Shown piece after piece: positions 24,980 to 32,587 of a stretch of DNA of 64,000 bases. Numbering within the stretch: the first letter of the stretch is position 1; the number at the start of each line of letters is the position of its first letter. The translations under genes and the position numbers were made by a program. Source of the stretch: Salegentibacter agarivorans (GTDB lineage: Bacteria > Bacteroidota > Bacteroidia > Flavobacteriales > Flavobacteriaceae). Below the pieces are notes generated by a model. The model had not been told where the DNA came from, did not search any database, and worked only from the letters and a program-made list of their open reading frames with translations. The stretch spans positions 62,001 to 126,000 of the forward strand of contig NZ_FOOH01000003.1 of NCBI RefSeq assembly GCF_900113135.1. The letters are read 5' to 3'.

Positions 24980-24993
24980 CCCCCGAAGGGGGA
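24970..24993 (+). repeat. Palindromic G/C-tract repeat, copy B
   Basis: GCCCCCTAACCCCCGAAGGG followed by GGAA, the same family as copies A and C. It supplies the C-terminal codons and TAA of the DUF2807-like lipoprotein gene. Confidence 0.85.
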
Positions 24994-25072
24994 ACTCTCA
25001 GCGCTTCGGAAATGATTCCCTGAAAAATAAATACTTCAAACTTTAAAAGAAATCTTTGCAGGTAAGAACAAA

Positions 25073-25999
25073 CTAAACTCCCCCTTTGGGGGCCTGGGGG
25101 GCTGTGAGTTCCGCGAACAGGCTTTCTAAATTCTTTGTTTTTTGATTTAGCTGTAAAGTTTTTAATCCATTATCGTGGGCGAAATCGAATACTGCGGGGC
25201 GCATATCTTTTTTGGTGTCGAACGTGAGTTCATAGGCAAATCCGCCTACATTTTTAGCTGAAATTAGGTTTGGAATTTTCTGAATGGCCACTTGCTCCAC
25301 CCTGTAATCGAATTCCACTAAAATAACCTGTTCATTTTCTTCCCTTAAATCTTTTAAATTTTTATCGGCAACTACCTTTCCTTTATTAATAATAATCACA
25401 CGGTCACAAACGGCTTCAACTTCCTGCATAATATGAGTAGAAAGAAATATGGTTTTTCCAGATTTTTCCTTTCCAATATTTTTAATAAGGTTCCTGATTT
25501 CCACCAATTGATTTGGGTCCAATCCAGTGGTAGGTTCGTCTAAAATCAAAACCTGGGGATCGTGCAGCAGGGCAGTGGCAAGGCCAACACGTTGGCGATA
25601 ACCTTTAGAAAGCTGCTCTATTTTTTTATTGGCTTCGGGTTTTAGCCCTGTGAGTTCTATTACTTGCTCAATTCGGGATTTATCGGTTTTAAAGATCCTG
25701 GAATTAAATTCCAAATATTCCCGAACGTACATTTCAGTATATAATGGATTGTGTTCTGGCAAATACCCAATTTGCTGTTGAATTTTATGTAAATCGTCTT
25801 CAAGGGAAATTCCGTTTACTTCCGCTTTTCCTTCCGAAGCAGTTAAATAACCGGTAAGGATTTTCATTAAAGTGGATTTTCCGGCGCCGTTTGGCCCCAA
25901 AAAGCCAACAATCTCTCCTTTGTTCAGCTTAAAAGAAACGGAGTCCAGCGCTTTTTGTTCACCATAAAACTTTGAAATTCCTTCAACATAAATAGACAT
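25073..25999 (-). CDS. gldA: Gliding motility ABC transporter ATPase GldA
   Basis: This 308-residue ABC ATPase closely follows the GldA pattern: SKFYGEQKALDSVSF, Walker A GPNGAGKS, the signature LSKGYRQRVGLA, Walker B LILDEPTTGLD and STHIMQEVEAVCDR. GldA works with GldF and GldG in flavobacterial gliding and type IX secretion physiology; those genes are not in the window. The ATG at 25999 (MSIYVEGISK) is chosen; an ATG three codons upstream is possible. The C-terminal tail (APQAPKGGV) and stop are encoded by repeat copy C and extend beyond the usual end of the family. Confidence 0.92.
   Translation of the reverse strand: MSIYVEGISKFYGEQKALDSVSFKLNKGEIVGFLGPNGAGKSTLMKILTGYLTASEGKAEVNGISLEDDLHKIQQQIGYLPEHNPLYTEMYVREYLEFNSRIFKTDKSRIEQVIELTGLKPEANKKIEQLSKGYRQRVGLATALLHDPQVLILDEPTTGLDPNQLVEIRNLIKNIGKEKSGKTIFLSTHIMQEVEAVCDRVIIINKGKVVADKNLKDLREENEQVILVEFDYRVEQVAIQKIPNLISAKNVGGFAYELTFDTKKDMRPAVFDFAHDNGLKTLQLNQKTKNLESLFAELTAPQAPKGGV
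25078..25103 (-). repeat. Palindromic G/C-tract repeat, copy C
   Basis: The minus strand reads AGCCCCCCAGGCCCCCAAAG followed by GGGGAG, the same family as copies A and B. It is translated as the last residues of GldA. Copies B and C face each other between convergent genes and may act as a bidirectional terminator. Confidence 0.85.
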
Positions 26000-26211
26000 A
26001 GCAAGCATTTTTTCAAAAGTAAGGATTTTTAACGCGCCAATAATAGTTCAAATTTAGATATAAAGGGTTTCAGAAAAGTCATCTCGTTAGGAATTTCGGA
26101 ATTACTAAGTGATTATTTTGAAAGCTATTATAAATCTTTCGATGAATCTTTATAAAAAAAATAAAGTCTGTAAAAAGCTTATGAAAGCTTAAAAAAATCT
26201 AAAAAATGGTT

Positions 26212-26240
26212 TTTGTTTAGGTAATAATATTCTAATTTAG
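26212..26240 (+). promoter_or_regulatory. Promoter of the aromatic amino-acid operon
   Basis: TTTG (26212-26215) and TAATTTAG (26233-26240; one mismatch to TAnnTTTG) have 17 bp between them. The predicted start is about 12 nt before the leader ORF. Confidence 0.5.
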
Positions 26241-26258
26241 CCCCATAACAACGAAACA

Positions 26259-26336
26259 ATGAATCACTTAATTAGCTGGAACGCATTTTACTTTTTTTAT
26301 TTCTATTTCAGAGATAGGAACGGGAATGCTATGTAA
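26259..26336 (+). CDS. Phe/Tyr leader peptide (attenuator)
   Basis: A 25-codon ORF contains the uninterrupted aromatic run FYFFYFYF (codons 10-17), plus a Trp at codon 7. CGGGA (26321-26325), near the end of the ORF, can pair with TCCCG (26362-26366) in the 5' arm of the following terminator, which gives a short antiterminator. Stalling at Phe/Tyr codons leaves CGGGA exposed; completion of the peptide covers it. The layout parallels enteric pheA/pheST attenuators but the sequence is unrelated. The downstream genes make Phe and Tyr, matching the codons counted. Confidence 0.92.
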   Translation: MNHLISWNAFYFFYFYFRDRNGNAM

Positions 26337-26360
26337 TTAAGTAAGAAATTATATAAAAAA

Positions 26361-26389
26361 GTCCCGATAAACATCGGGACTTTTTTTTT
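26361..26389 (+). terminator. Attenuator terminator before pheA
   Basis: GTCCCGAT (26361-26368) and ATCGGGAC (26373-26380) form a perfect 8-bp stem with an AAAC loop, followed by nine T. It lies 24 nt after the leader stop and 30 nt before pheA. Confidence 0.95.
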
Positions 26390-26418
26390 ACTCGATAATC
26401 GAGATTAATTAGAAATTA

Positions 26419-27243
26419 ATGGATAAAATTATCGCAATTCAGGGAGTGCAAGGCTCATTTCACCATTTGGTGGCCCAGGAATATTACCACCAGGAGGTTG
26501 AGGTTTTAGAGTGCATGTCTTTTGCTGAACTTACTAAAAGCCTTTTAAACGGTGATGCTACCGAAGGGGTGATGGCTATAGAAAACTCTATCGCCGGATC
26601 AATTTTGCCGAATTATGCACTTATAGATGAGAATAATCTAAAAGTGGTTGGCGAGCATTATATCCCGATAGATATGAATTTTATGGCTATGCCGGGACAA
26701 AAAATAGAGAATATTAAAAAGGTCCATTCGCACCCTATGGCACTTTTGCAGTGCAAGGAATTCTTTAAAAAACACCCACATATTAAGTTAATTGAAGACA
26801 GTGATACGGCCGAAGTAGCGCGAAGAATTTCAGAAAAAGGAAGTACAAAAGTTGCGGCGGTAGCGAGTAAAGCAGCGGCACAACTATTCGGACTGGAAAT
26901 TCTTGCAGAAAGTATTCATACCAAGAAAAGCAATGCGACTCGTTTTTTGATTATCAGTACTAAGAAAAAAGAGCCAAATGGCGATAAAATAGATAAAGCT
27001 TCTTTAAAATTTGAATTGGAAAGTAGGCGTGGTAGCCTGGTTTCAGTATTGAATATTTTACGGGATTTCAATCTGGATATGACCAAAATACAGAGTATGC
27101 CCATTATAGAATTTCCGTGGAAATATTCATTTTTTATCGATGTGACTTTTGAAGATTATTCCGAATTCCAGAAAGCGATGGATATTCTAGAAGTAATGAC
27201 CGAGCGATTAACAATTTTAGGAACCTACAAAAACAGTTTGTAA
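26419..27243 (+). CDS. pheA: Prephenate dehydratase
   Basis: This 274-residue cytosolic enzyme decarboxylates and dehydrates prephenate to phenylpyruvate. The catalytic domain shows GVQGSFHHLVAQEYY, ENSIAGSILPNYALI and SNATRFLIIS. A C-terminal ACT domain (about 195-270; SRRGSLVSVLNILRDFNLDMTKIQS) is the usual phenylalanine feedback site. It has no fused chorismate mutase; that activity is on the DAHP synthase protein at the operon's end. It is the first gene after the Phe/Tyr attenuator and its TAA overlaps the next ATG. Confidence 0.95.
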   Translation: MDKIIAIQGVQGSFHHLVAQEYYHQEVEVLECMSFAELTKSLLNGDATEGVMAIENSIAGSILPNYALIDENNLKVVGEHYIPIDMNFMAMPGQKIENIKKVHSHPMALLQCKEFFKKHPHIKLIEDSDTAEVARRISEKGSTKVAAVASKAAAQLFGLEILAESIHTKKSNATRFLIISTKKKEPNGDKIDKASLKFELESRRGSLVSVLNILRDFNLDMTKIQSMPIIEFPWKYSFFIDVTFEDYSEFQKAMDILEVMTERLTILGTYKNSL

Positions 27244-28391
27244 TGATAGAGCAGGCAAAAAGGTTGAGCAACGTAAAAGAGTACTATTTTTCTACAAAAT
27301 TGAAGGAAGTGCGTGCAATGGCAGCTGCCGGAAAAGATATTATTAATCTTGGTATTGGTAGCCCAGATTTGGCGCCACCGCAACAGGTTATCTCAGCTTT
27401 AAACTCAGCTTTGGTAAATACCGGTGCTCACCAATATCAGCCGTATAAAGGCACGCCAGATTTTAGAAATGCCATTGCTGAATTTTACCAAAATCATTAC
27501 CAGGTTTCCCTGGATGCTGAAACTGAGATCCTTCCGCTTATGGGAAGTAAAGAGGGAATCACCCATATTTCTATGGCTTTTTTAAATGAAGGCGATGAGG
27601 TATTAATTCCAAATCCCGGATATCCAACTTATTCTTCGGTTACTGAACTTGTAGGCGCCAAAGCAGTTTATTACGATCTAAATGCTGAAGGAAACTGGTT
27701 GCCGAATTTGGAAGAATTGATCCAAAAAGATTTGAGCAAAGTAAAACTTATGTGGGTTAATTATCCGCATATGCCAACCGGAGCTTCTGCGAATGAAAAG
27801 CTTTTTGCTGATTTGGTAAAGTTTGGAAAGGAAAACAACATCTTAATTGTCAATGATAATCCGTACAGTTTTATCCTGAACGATAACCCAAAAAGTATTT
27901 TAAAGGCTGAAGGAGCTAAAGACATAGTTTTAGAACTGAACTCTTTAAGCAAAAGCTTTAATATGGCCGGCTGGCGAATAGGAATGCTCTGCGGAAGCGA
28001 AAAAAACCTAAATACGGTTTTAAAAGTAAAAACCAATATGGATAGCGGAATGTTCTATCCGCTTCAGGCGGGTGCTGCAGCGGCATTGCGCTTAAACGGA
28101 GAATGGTTTTCTGCCCAAAATGAGGTTTATCAAAGCAGAAAAGAAAAAGTATTGAAATTAGCTGAAGCTTTGCAGTGTAAACCTGAAAAAGACCAAACCG
28201 GAATGTTCGTTTGGGCCAGGGTTCCGAAGGGAACAAACGCAGAAGCTTTTGTAGATTTTCTACTGAATAAATATCACATTTTTACCGCGCCGGGTTTTAT
28301 TTTTGGAAGTAATGGCGAAGGTTATATAAGATTTTCACTTTGCGCTACGGAAGAGAATATTCAACGAGCTATAAAAAGAGTTACATCATGA
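27243..28391 (+). CDS. Class I/II aminotransferase (probable aromatic or prephenate aminotransferase)
   Basis: This 382-residue PLP aminotransferase has the fold I motif NSLSKSFNMAGWRIGML, containing the PLP lysine, plus GIGSPDLAPP, NPGYPTY and the C-terminal arginine region GYIRFSLCATEENI. It resembles LL-diaminopimelate/aspartate aminotransferases. Its place between pheA and tyrA with one-base and ATGA overlaps suggests that it forms Phe and Tyr from their keto acids. Prephenate to arogenate is a possible alternative, but dehydratase and dehydrogenase genes are both present. Confidence 0.9.
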   Translation: MIEQAKRLSNVKEYYFSTKLKEVRAMAAAGKDIINLGIGSPDLAPPQQVISALNSALVNTGAHQYQPYKGTPDFRNAIAEFYQNHYQVSLDAETEILPLMGSKEGITHISMAFLNEGDEVLIPNPGYPTYSSVTELVGAKAVYYDLNAEGNWLPNLEELIQKDLSKVKLMWVNYPHMPTGASANEKLFADLVKFGKENNILIVNDNPYSFILNDNPKSILKAEGAKDIVLELNSLSKSFNMAGWRIGMLCGSEKNLNTVLKVKTNMDSGMFYPLQAGAAAALRLNGEWFSAQNEVYQSRKEKVLKLAEALQCKPEKDQTGMFVWARVPKGTNAEAFVDFLLNKYHIFTAPGFIFGSNGEGYIRFSLCATEENIQRAIKRVTS

Positions 28392-29236
28392 AAGTTCAAA
28401 TAATAGGAATAGGACTTATAGGCGGATCTTTTGCACTTGATATTAAATCGGCTTTTCCCGAAGCTGAAATCTACGGAAGCGATGCTGATGAAAAGAATTT
28501 AAAAAAAGCGAAGGAACTCGGTATTATAGATCACTTGGCTCATATTGAAGATGTTCAGCACGCTGATGTTGTTTTGGTGGCAGTTCCCGTAGATGTTGCA
28601 AATAAAGTGGTGACAGAAGTTTTAGACCTGGTGAATGAGAATACGCTGGTTTTTGATGCCGGGTCTACAAAATCGGGGCTTTGTAAAGAGATCGCTAATC
28701 ATCAAAACCGTAGAAATTTTTTAGCGGCTCACCCTATTGCAGGAACCGAGTTTTCCGGGCCTGAAGCGGCAATTTCTAACCTGTATAGGAATAAAACAAA
28801 TATAATTTGTGAAGTTGAAAAAACAGCTTTTAAACTTCAGGAAAGAGCGCTAAACATCTTTCAGAAACTGGGAATGCGAATTCGATATATGGATCCGGTT
28901 TCGCACGACAGGCATATTGCCTACGTCTCGCATCTATCACATATAAGTTCATTTATGCTTGGAAAAACGGTTTTGGAAAAAGAACGTAACGAGCGCGATA
29001 TTTTTGATTTGGCGGGCAGTGGATTTGCTTCTACGGTAAGACTTGCCAAAAGTTCGCCGGCAATGTGGTCGCCAATATTCAGGGAAAATAAGGAGAATGT
29101 GCTGGAAACTTTAACTGAATATATTAATAACCTTACGCATTTTAAAGACTTGCTGGAAAATGATGATTTCCAGGAAGTTTATAATGAAATGCAACGCACC
29201 AATCATATTAAATCAATTTTAAACGGAATAAATTAA
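28388..29236 (+). CDS. tyrA: Prephenate dehydrogenase
   Basis: This 282-residue NAD-dependent oxidative decarboxylase makes 4-hydroxyphenylpyruvate for tyrosine. The N-terminal motif is IIGIGLIGGSFALDI. HPIAGTEFSGPEAA and SHLSHISSFMLG hold catalytic histidines. The ATG at 28388 overlaps the preceding TGA. An upstream start at 28340 would read through the aminotransferase frame and is rejected. There is no ACT or chorismate mutase fusion. The next gene begins 24 bp on. Confidence 0.94.
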   Translation: MKVQIIGIGLIGGSFALDIKSAFPEAEIYGSDADEKNLKKAKELGIIDHLAHIEDVQHADVVLVAVPVDVANKVVTEVLDLVNENTLVFDAGSTKSGLCKEIANHQNRRNFLAAHPIAGTEFSGPEAAISNLYRNKTNIICEVEKTAFKLQERALNIFQKLGMRIRYMDPVSHDRHIAYVSHLSHISSFMLGKTVLEKERNERDIFDLAGSGFASTVRLAKSSPAMWSPIFRENKENVLETLTEYINNLTHFKDLLENDDFQEVYNEMQRTNHIKSILNGIN

Positions 29237-29259
29237 AAATCAGGATTAAATTTTAAATT

Positions 29260-30342
29260 ATGGAAAACAACAAAGAACAAAGAAAGTGGCTTGACGATTT
29301 CGGATTAGATCATCCGTTAGTAATCGCAGGACCTTGCAGCGCTGAAACCGAAGAACAGGTTTTAAAGATCGCTCACCAGTTAAAAGATACCGATGCCACG
29401 GTTTTACGTGCCGGAATTTGGAAACCCAGAACCAGACCGGGAAATTTTGAAGGAGTTGGAGCGCTAGGTTTAAAATGGTTAAAAAAGGCCAAAGAAGAAA
29501 CCGGAATGCTAACCACTACTGAAGTTGCGAATGCACACCACGTAGACCTTGCTTTAGAAAACGATGTGGATATTCTTTGGATTGGCGCCAGAACAACGGT
29601 TTCACCGTTTATTGTTCAGGATATCGCTGATGCTCTTAAGGGCACCGATAAAACTGTATTGGTGAAAAACCCGGTAAATCCAGATCTTTCACTTTGGTTG
29701 GGAGCTGTGGAAAGATTTCATACTGCCGATATCAAAAATTTAGGAGTAATTCACCGTGGATTTTCTGCTTACGAAAAAACCAAGTACAGAAATAACCCTG
29801 AATGGCAGATCGCTATTGAGCTTCAGAATAAATTTCCAGATCTTCCTTTAATTTTAGATCCGTCACATATTGCAGGACGTAGAGACATTATTTTTGATCT
29901 TTGCCAGACTGCTTTAGACCTGAATTACGACGGACTTATGGTTGAGACCCACCACACTCCCGATGATGCCTGGAGTGACGCTGCACAGCAAATCACCCCC
30001 GCAACACTTGTTCAGATTATGAAAGATTTGAAAATTAGAAAAGAGGTTTCAGAAAGTGAAGAATTTCAGAATAAATTAAGCACTTTAAGAGCTAAAATTG
30101 ATGTAGCCGATAATCAATTGATCGAGCTGCTTTCAAAAAGGATGAAAATTTCTGATGAAATTGGCCAGGTGAAAAAAGCACAGAACGTTTCGGTTTTACA
30201 AACCAAAAGATGGAATGAAATTCTTGGGAATATGGTTTTGGAAGGAGAGCAACACGGATTAAGTGAAGAATTTATTCTGCGTTTATTTAAAGCGGTTCAC
30301 CAGGAATCTATTAACCACCAGGAGAAAATTATGAAAGCTTAA
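29260..30342 (+). CDS. Bifunctional DAHP synthase / chorismate mutase
   Basis: This 360-residue fusion has a type I-beta DAHP synthase (about 1-265: AGPCSAE, PRTRPGNFEG, LILDPSHIAGRRD) and a C-terminal AroQ chorismate mutase (about 270-355: LSTLRAKIDVADNQLIELLSKRMKISDEIG). It thus catalyses the first step of the shikimate pathway and the branch step to prephenate. The mutase probably also serves as the allosteric domain for prephenate or aromatic amino acids, as in related fusions. It closes the attenuated operon, so both entry and branch flux answer to Phe/Tyr-tRNA charging. Confidence 0.95.
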   Translation: MENNKEQRKWLDDFGLDHPLVIAGPCSAETEEQVLKIAHQLKDTDATVLRAGIWKPRTRPGNFEGVGALGLKWLKKAKEETGMLTTTEVANAHHVDLALENDVDILWIGARTTVSPFIVQDIADALKGTDKTVLVKNPVNPDLSLWLGAVERFHTADIKNLGVIHRGFSAYEKTKYRNNPEWQIAIELQNKFPDLPLILDPSHIAGRRDIIFDLCQTALDLNYDGLMVETHHTPDDAWSDAAQQITPATLVQIMKDLKIRKEVSESEEFQNKLSTLRAKIDVADNQLIELLSKRMKISDEIGQVKKAQNVSVLQTKRWNEILGNMVLEGEQHGLSEEFILRLFKAVHQESINHQEKIMKA

Positions 30343-30408
30343 GAATCTTGTTTTCCATGATTTTTGGTTTAAAGGCAAGTAGTAAATGTTGCATTTGCTA
30401 TTTTAGCA

Positions 30409-30567
30409 AAGTGGTTGTTTGAAAAAAATTAAAGGACGTCATCCTGTCCCGAGACTTCGGGATTGTTTCCGTCAAGCTGAACTTGTTTCAGCTTCTAATA
30501 GGTTAACAACTTAGATCCTGAAACGAGTTCAGGATGACGGTTTAAGAAAACTTTCAAACAGCCACTT
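30409..30567 (+). repeat. Nested palindromic intergenic element (about 159 bp)
   Basis: The outer arms AAGTGGTTGTTTGAAA (30409-30424) and TTTCAAACAGCCACTT (30552-30567) pair with one mismatch. Inside them, CGTCATCCTG (30437-30446) and CAGGATGACG (30530-30539) are perfect inverted repeats. The core holds further small palindromes (AAGCTGAA and TTCAGCTT). Another hairpin, TTTGCTA and TAGCAAA, lies just upstream at 30394-30410. It fills the gap between the aromatic operon and rsgA and could act as terminator. It is MITE- or REP-like and has no coding capacity. Confidence 0.8.
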
Positions 30568-30583
30568 AAAAATCATAATGTGA

Positions 30584-31534
30584 ATGAAAGGAACCGTTTA
30601 TAAATCTACCGGAAGCTGGTATCAGGTGAAAAGTGAAGCGGGAACGTTTTATGACTGCCGAATTAAAGGAAAATTCAGGATTAAAGGTATTAAAAGTACC
30701 AATCCTGTGGCCGTTGGCGATAAGGTAGAATTTGATATTGAAGATAAGGAAGGTGCAGAGCAAGGAGTGATCAAAAAGATTGAAAAGCGGGAGAATTATA
30801 TTATTCGAAAATCGGTTAATCTTTCTAAGCAAACCCATATCATTGCCTCCAATATAGACCAGGTTTTTTTACTGGTTACGCTTAATAATCCTCCTACACT
30901 TACCACTTTTATAGATCGTTTTTTAGTTACTGCGGAAGCTTACCACGTAAAAGCGGTTTTGCTTTTCAATAAAGTTGATAGCTATAATGAAGATGAATTG
31001 GTAGAGGTGAAATACCTGGCGGCCATGTATAGAAATGCAGGTTACGATTGTATAGGAATTTCAGCCACTACCGGAAAAAATGTAGATAAAGTTAAGGAGA
31101 TGATGCTGGGTAAAACCAGTATGTTTGCCGGCCATAGCGGTACTGGAAAATCAACTTTAATTAATGCCATAGAACCCGGTTTAAATTTAAAAACTTCCCG
31201 GATTTCTGAACAGCATAAACAGGGGCAGCATACTACTACTTTTGCTGAAATGTTTGACCTTTCTTTTGATGCAAGAATTATTGATACCCCGGGAATTAAA
31301 GGTTTTGGGGTGGTAGAAATTGAGCGTGAAGAATTGGGTGACTATTTTCCTGAATTTTTCAGAATAAAACAAGATTGTAAATTTCATAATTGTTTACACC
31401 TGGAGGAACCAAAATGCGCTGTAAAAGACGCCCTGGAAGAAGGTGAAATTGCCTGGAGCCGTTATAAAAGTTATTTACAGATTTTGGAAGGAGAAGAAGA
31501 CAATTACAGAACAGATATTTATCCAAAGAAATGA
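30584..31534 (+). CDS. rsgA: Small ribosomal subunit biogenesis GTPase RsgA
   Basis: A circularly permuted GTPase of 316 residues: the OB-fold N-terminus (TVYKSTGSWYQVK) is followed by the G4 motif FNKVD, then the P-loop GHSGTGKS, the G3 DTPG and a C-terminal zinc site (DCKFHNCLHLEEPKC). It acts late in 30S maturation. It starts 16 bp after the nested palindrome and overlaps dtd by 4 bp (ATGA), forming an rsgA-dtd-mazG operon. Confidence 0.96.
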   Translation: MKGTVYKSTGSWYQVKSEAGTFYDCRIKGKFRIKGIKSTNPVAVGDKVEFDIEDKEGAEQGVIKKIEKRENYIIRKSVNLSKQTHIIASNIDQVFLLVTLNNPPTLTTFIDRFLVTAEAYHVKAVLLFNKVDSYNEDELVEVKYLAAMYRNAGYDCIGISATTGKNVDKVKEMMLGKTSMFAGHSGTGKSTLINAIEPGLNLKTSRISEQHKQGQHTTTFAEMFDLSFDARIIDTPGIKGFGVVEIEREELGDYFPEFFRIKQDCKFHNCLHLEEPKCAVKDALEEGEIAWSRYKSYLQILEGEEDNYRTDIYPKK

Positions 31535-31983
31535 GAGTAGTTTTACAGCGGGTTTCTAAAGCCTCCGTGCAAATAAACCACGAAATTAATGCGGTAATGC
31601 GCACCGGTTTATTGATTTTATTAGGAATAGAAAATGAAGACTCGCAGGAAGATATTGACTGGCTTTGCAATAAAATAGTGAAAATGCGCATTTTTAGCGA
31701 TGATAATAACGCGATGAATCTGTCTTTGTTAGATGTTGACGGCGATGCCATTGTAGTAAGTCAGTTTACCTTACATGCTTCTACCAAAAAAGGGAACAGA
31801 CCCAGTTTTATAAAAGCGGCCAAACCTGATGTTGCGGTTCCACTCTATGAAAAATTTATTGAAAAATTTGAAGAAACTTTAGGAAAACCAGTGGGAACCG
31901 GAGAATTTGGTGCAGATATGAAGGTGGAACTAATTAATGATGGGCCAGTGACAATAATTGTAGATTCTAAACAAAGGGAATAA
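31531..31983 (+). CDS. dtd: D-aminoacyl-tRNA deacylase
   Basis: A 150-residue DTD enzyme that hydrolyses D-aminoacyl-tRNAs and mischarged glycyl-tRNAs. The two active-site motifs are VSQFTL (about residue 78) and the C-terminal NDGPVTIIVDS region; KKGNRPSFIKA is also diagnostic. Start and length are standard. It overlaps the end of rsgA by 4 bp and is followed after 2 bp by mazG. Confidence 0.96.
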   Translation: MRVVLQRVSKASVQINHEINAVMRTGLLILLGIENEDSQEDIDWLCNKIVKMRIFSDDNNAMNLSLLDVDGDAIVVSQFTLHASTKKGNRPSFIKAAKPDVAVPLYEKFIEKFEETLGKPVGTGEFGADMKVELINDGPVTIIVDSKQRE

Positions 31984-31985
31984 AA

Positions 31986-32312
31986 ATGAACATAGAAAAC
32001 GCGCAAAAAGCGGTAGACGATTGGATAAATGAACACGGAGTTCGGTATTTTAACGAGCTTACCAATATGGCGCAACTTACCGAAGAAGTAGGTGAAGTTG
32101 CCCGAATTATTGCACGCCGTTATGGTGAGCAAAGTGAAAAAGAATCTGATAAAGATAAAGATTTAGGAGAAGAGCTGGCAGATGTAATTTTTGTAGTGCT
32201 TTGTCTTGCCAATCAAACCGGGGTTGATCTCCAGGAAGCTTTTGATAAAAAACTGGATTTAAAAACTAAAAGAGATCACGACAGGCATCATAACAACGAA
32301 AAGTTAAAATAA
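31986..32312 (+). CDS. MazG-like nucleotide pyrophosphohydrolase
   Basis: This short 108-residue all-alpha NTP-PPase has the metal-binding LTEEVGEVARII and GEELADVIFVVLC helices (ExxE...ExxD). A single-domain length suggests house-cleaning of abnormal nucleotides rather than full MazG activity. It is tightly packed between dtd and a small membrane protein gene (TAATG overlap). Confidence 0.92.
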   Translation: MNIENAQKAVDDWINEHGVRYFNELTNMAQLTEEVGEVARIIARRYGEQSEKESDKDKDLGEELADVIFVVLCLANQTGVDLQEAFDKKLDLKTKRDHDRHHNNEKLK

Positions 32313-32575
32313 TGAAATTCAAAGAGATGATTTCGCAAAAAGCCTTCTGGAAATCGGTTTTATTCCTCGGCCTGGGCTTTCTAATTGTGTATGATATTGT
32401 AAGTATGCTGTTTGAATACGGCGGATTTCATTTTGAAGCCTATTTCACTGAACGTACAGAAGATGGGAAGTTATTTCGCTTTATTGTGGGCCAATTTCTT
32501 GCAGCTTTTGTTTATGGATTCATCATTTCGTTTGGGCAATTCAGGGCAAAAAGAAAGAAGGATGCTGAAAATTAA
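32312..32575 (+). CDS. Small two-helix membrane protein
   Basis: An 87-residue protein with two hydrophobic helices (about 13-32 and 59-76), a charged loop between them (EAYFTERTEDGKLF) and a Lys/Arg-rich cytosolic tail. No characterised family was recognised, although similar small proteins often sit between mazG and aroA in Flavobacteriaceae. It is translationally coupled to the mazG stop. Confidence 0.75.
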   Translation: MKFKEMISQKAFWKSVLFLGLGFLIVYDIVSMLFEYGGFHFEAYFTERTEDGKLFRFIVGQFLAAFVYGFIISFGQFRAKRKKDAEN

Positions 32576-32587
32576 TATAAGCAATTA

